Shown here one piece after another: positions 62,880-64,000 of a stretch of 64,000 nt of DNA (positions are counted from its first letter, which is position 1; each line of letters starts with the position of its first letter). Made by a program: the position numbers and the translations under genes. The notes under the pieces were generated by a model. It was not told the DNA's origin and did no database searches. It saw only the letters and a program-made list of their open reading frames with translations. The DNA comes from Trichoplax sp. H2 (Eukaryota > Placozoa > Uniplacotomia > Trichoplacea). Location of the stretch: contig NOWV01000082.1 of the NCBI GenBank assembly GCA_003344405.1, positions 248,001-312,000 of the forward strand, in the 5' to 3' direction.

Positions 62880-63923
62880 TTAACGACCATATCTAGGATA
62901 AAGATACGGCGGTGGTTGATCTTCTCTTGCTTTTCTATCATAGCTGCTTTCTTTGATAGATCCATGTTTCGAAAAATAATCGGGATTTAAAATACTCAAT
63001 AAATCGCTTCGAGTTTCTAAACCCTCTTCATCATACCTATCATATAAATCACCTCGTGCAAATTTTAATAGTTCACTTGATGGGTTTTTTAGAAGATGTT
63101 GATATGGCGTTTCATAGTGACGGGGATCAAATAGACCATCGGATTTTCTTGTTATGTCATCATTTCCTATAGAATACGTTATATCATATTAGTAAATATT
63201 TCAGAAATCATTTTCGTCCAGTTAGATCGAACTAATTACAATTCCGAGTTATAAAAGCGATTTCTAGAGAATCATGTGTTAGCACCATAAAATTTTGATT
63301 TAATCCACCAGAATCAAGTATTGGTGTTGATAAATACAAGTGCTAATCGTATATTGTATAGTTAACTGGATTAGTATGTATATAAATAAATTAAAAATAG
63401 AACTCATCTATTTTATTATTAGCTATTCAATTATATGCAGAAATTACGTTCTTATTCGTTAGATAGTACTGAATTTACACTATGAAATTTGTAGCTAATT
63501 CATAGGTTTACCCGGAAATTACGATTTCTAAAATTTATATCCTTGTTCTTGTAGTATGTTCTCATGTGTTATGATATTTTATTGCCAAGCTACAAATTAA
63601 TTTTACATTGGATACTAGCTTCTTCAAATCGAATCTTTGATTAAAGAAACGTACTACAGGTTAAAAAGATATTGATACACCAAGACTAACTTAATAAAAG
63701 AGCCTATAGTACTATTAATTACTAAAAAACTAGAGTAAATGCTAATAAAAAAACAGTTCGTAAATTGCTTAGTCTGAGCATATTTTTGCAGCTTGTGCTG
63801 TATTGAAACGCTATGATATTGAGACTCACCCAACTTTCCAGTAAAGCCTGTTAGGTCATCAATGCGTCTACAAGAGACAGAAGCGAATAAAACATAGGTG
63901 TAAATGAACAGCAAAAATTTCAT
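62880..63923 (-). CDS. Small secreted peptide precursor ending YPRYGR
   Basis: Two exons: 63830-63923 and 62880-63166 (TAA 62880-62882), joined in phase 1; 126 aa. Exon 1 is a clean signal peptide (MKFLLFIYTYVLFASVSC) followed by RRIDDLTGFTGKLG. Exon 2 has NDDITRKSDGLFDPRHYETP, several single and paired basic sites, an acidic YDRYDEEGLETRSDLL stretch, and ends SYDRKAREDQPPPYLYPRYGR without further residues. The closing G-R before the stop is a standard amidation signal, so a peptide ending PRY-amide could be released after an upstream basic site. The end resembles that of the PSITF-amide precursor 6 kb away (QPPPIIYEGK). True RYamides end differently, so I do not use that name. No further exon was needed for an open frame. 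The role as a neuropeptide is inferred. Confidence 0.7.
63167..63829 (-). other. Intron of the YPRYGR precursor
   Basis: It begins GTGAGT after the signal-peptide exon and ends in TATAG before exon 2. Open frames inside it read through from exon 1 and have no independent support. Confidence 0.65.
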
Positions 63924-64000
63924 GATACCGATGCTGTATTGAGGAATTTGATAATTTGGATTTTTTTTGGCGGATATAACCAAGCAGATTGTGATACTTT

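Overview
The window is nuclear DNA of an animal, most likely an arthropod and probably an insect. It is AT-rich, its genes are split by GT-AG introns mostly of about 60-300 bp, and every recognisable protein is a metazoan orthologue. I did not place the organism more precisely. Exon joins below were worked out by hand from splice signals, reading phase and protein similarity recalled from memory; no alignment or database search was run.

Layout: 364-1890 (+) is the 3' part of a ZFC3H1-like gene. 3633-12801 (-) is a complete F-spondin gene. 15908-19864 (-) is ACAD8 (isobutyryl-CoA dehydrogenase). 20456-20817 (+) is a frameshifted integrase-type transposon relic. 21762-23014 (-) is a secreted trypsin-fold protease. 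26959-31927 (-) is INCENP. 34661-36176 (+) is TMEM138. 37331-38837 (-) is mitochondrial SSB. These are ordinary conserved genes. Between and beside INCENP, TMEM138 and SSB (31.6-39.7 kb), and again at 19.2-20.15 kb, lie many arrays of a five-base repeat (TACTG/CAGTA) that keeps reversing orientation.

The right part (41.6-64 kb) is different: few genes, all on the minus strand, all secreted, none assigned to a named family. 41609-46264 is a gene with a signal-peptide exon followed by at least twelve microexons of 30-57 bp, every one a multiple of three and starting and ending in phase 0; several are clearly duplicates encoding proline-rich modules ending IYFR. 55202-57106 is a multi-copy amidated-peptide precursor with eleven tandem 17-residue units, nine ending FGKR (GIPSITF, GMPSIMF, NIPPIMF). 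62880-63923 is a short secreted precursor ending YPRYGR-stop. The last two both end in a QPPP stretch, tyrosines and a terminal G+K/R amidation signal, so they may be relatives.

The housekeeping genes show no common pathway. The best candidate for something undescribed is the symmetric-microexon gene, followed by the amidated-peptide precursor and its neighbour. Large stretches (23.0-26.9, 46.4-55.2 and 57.3-62.8 kb) show no gene I can support.
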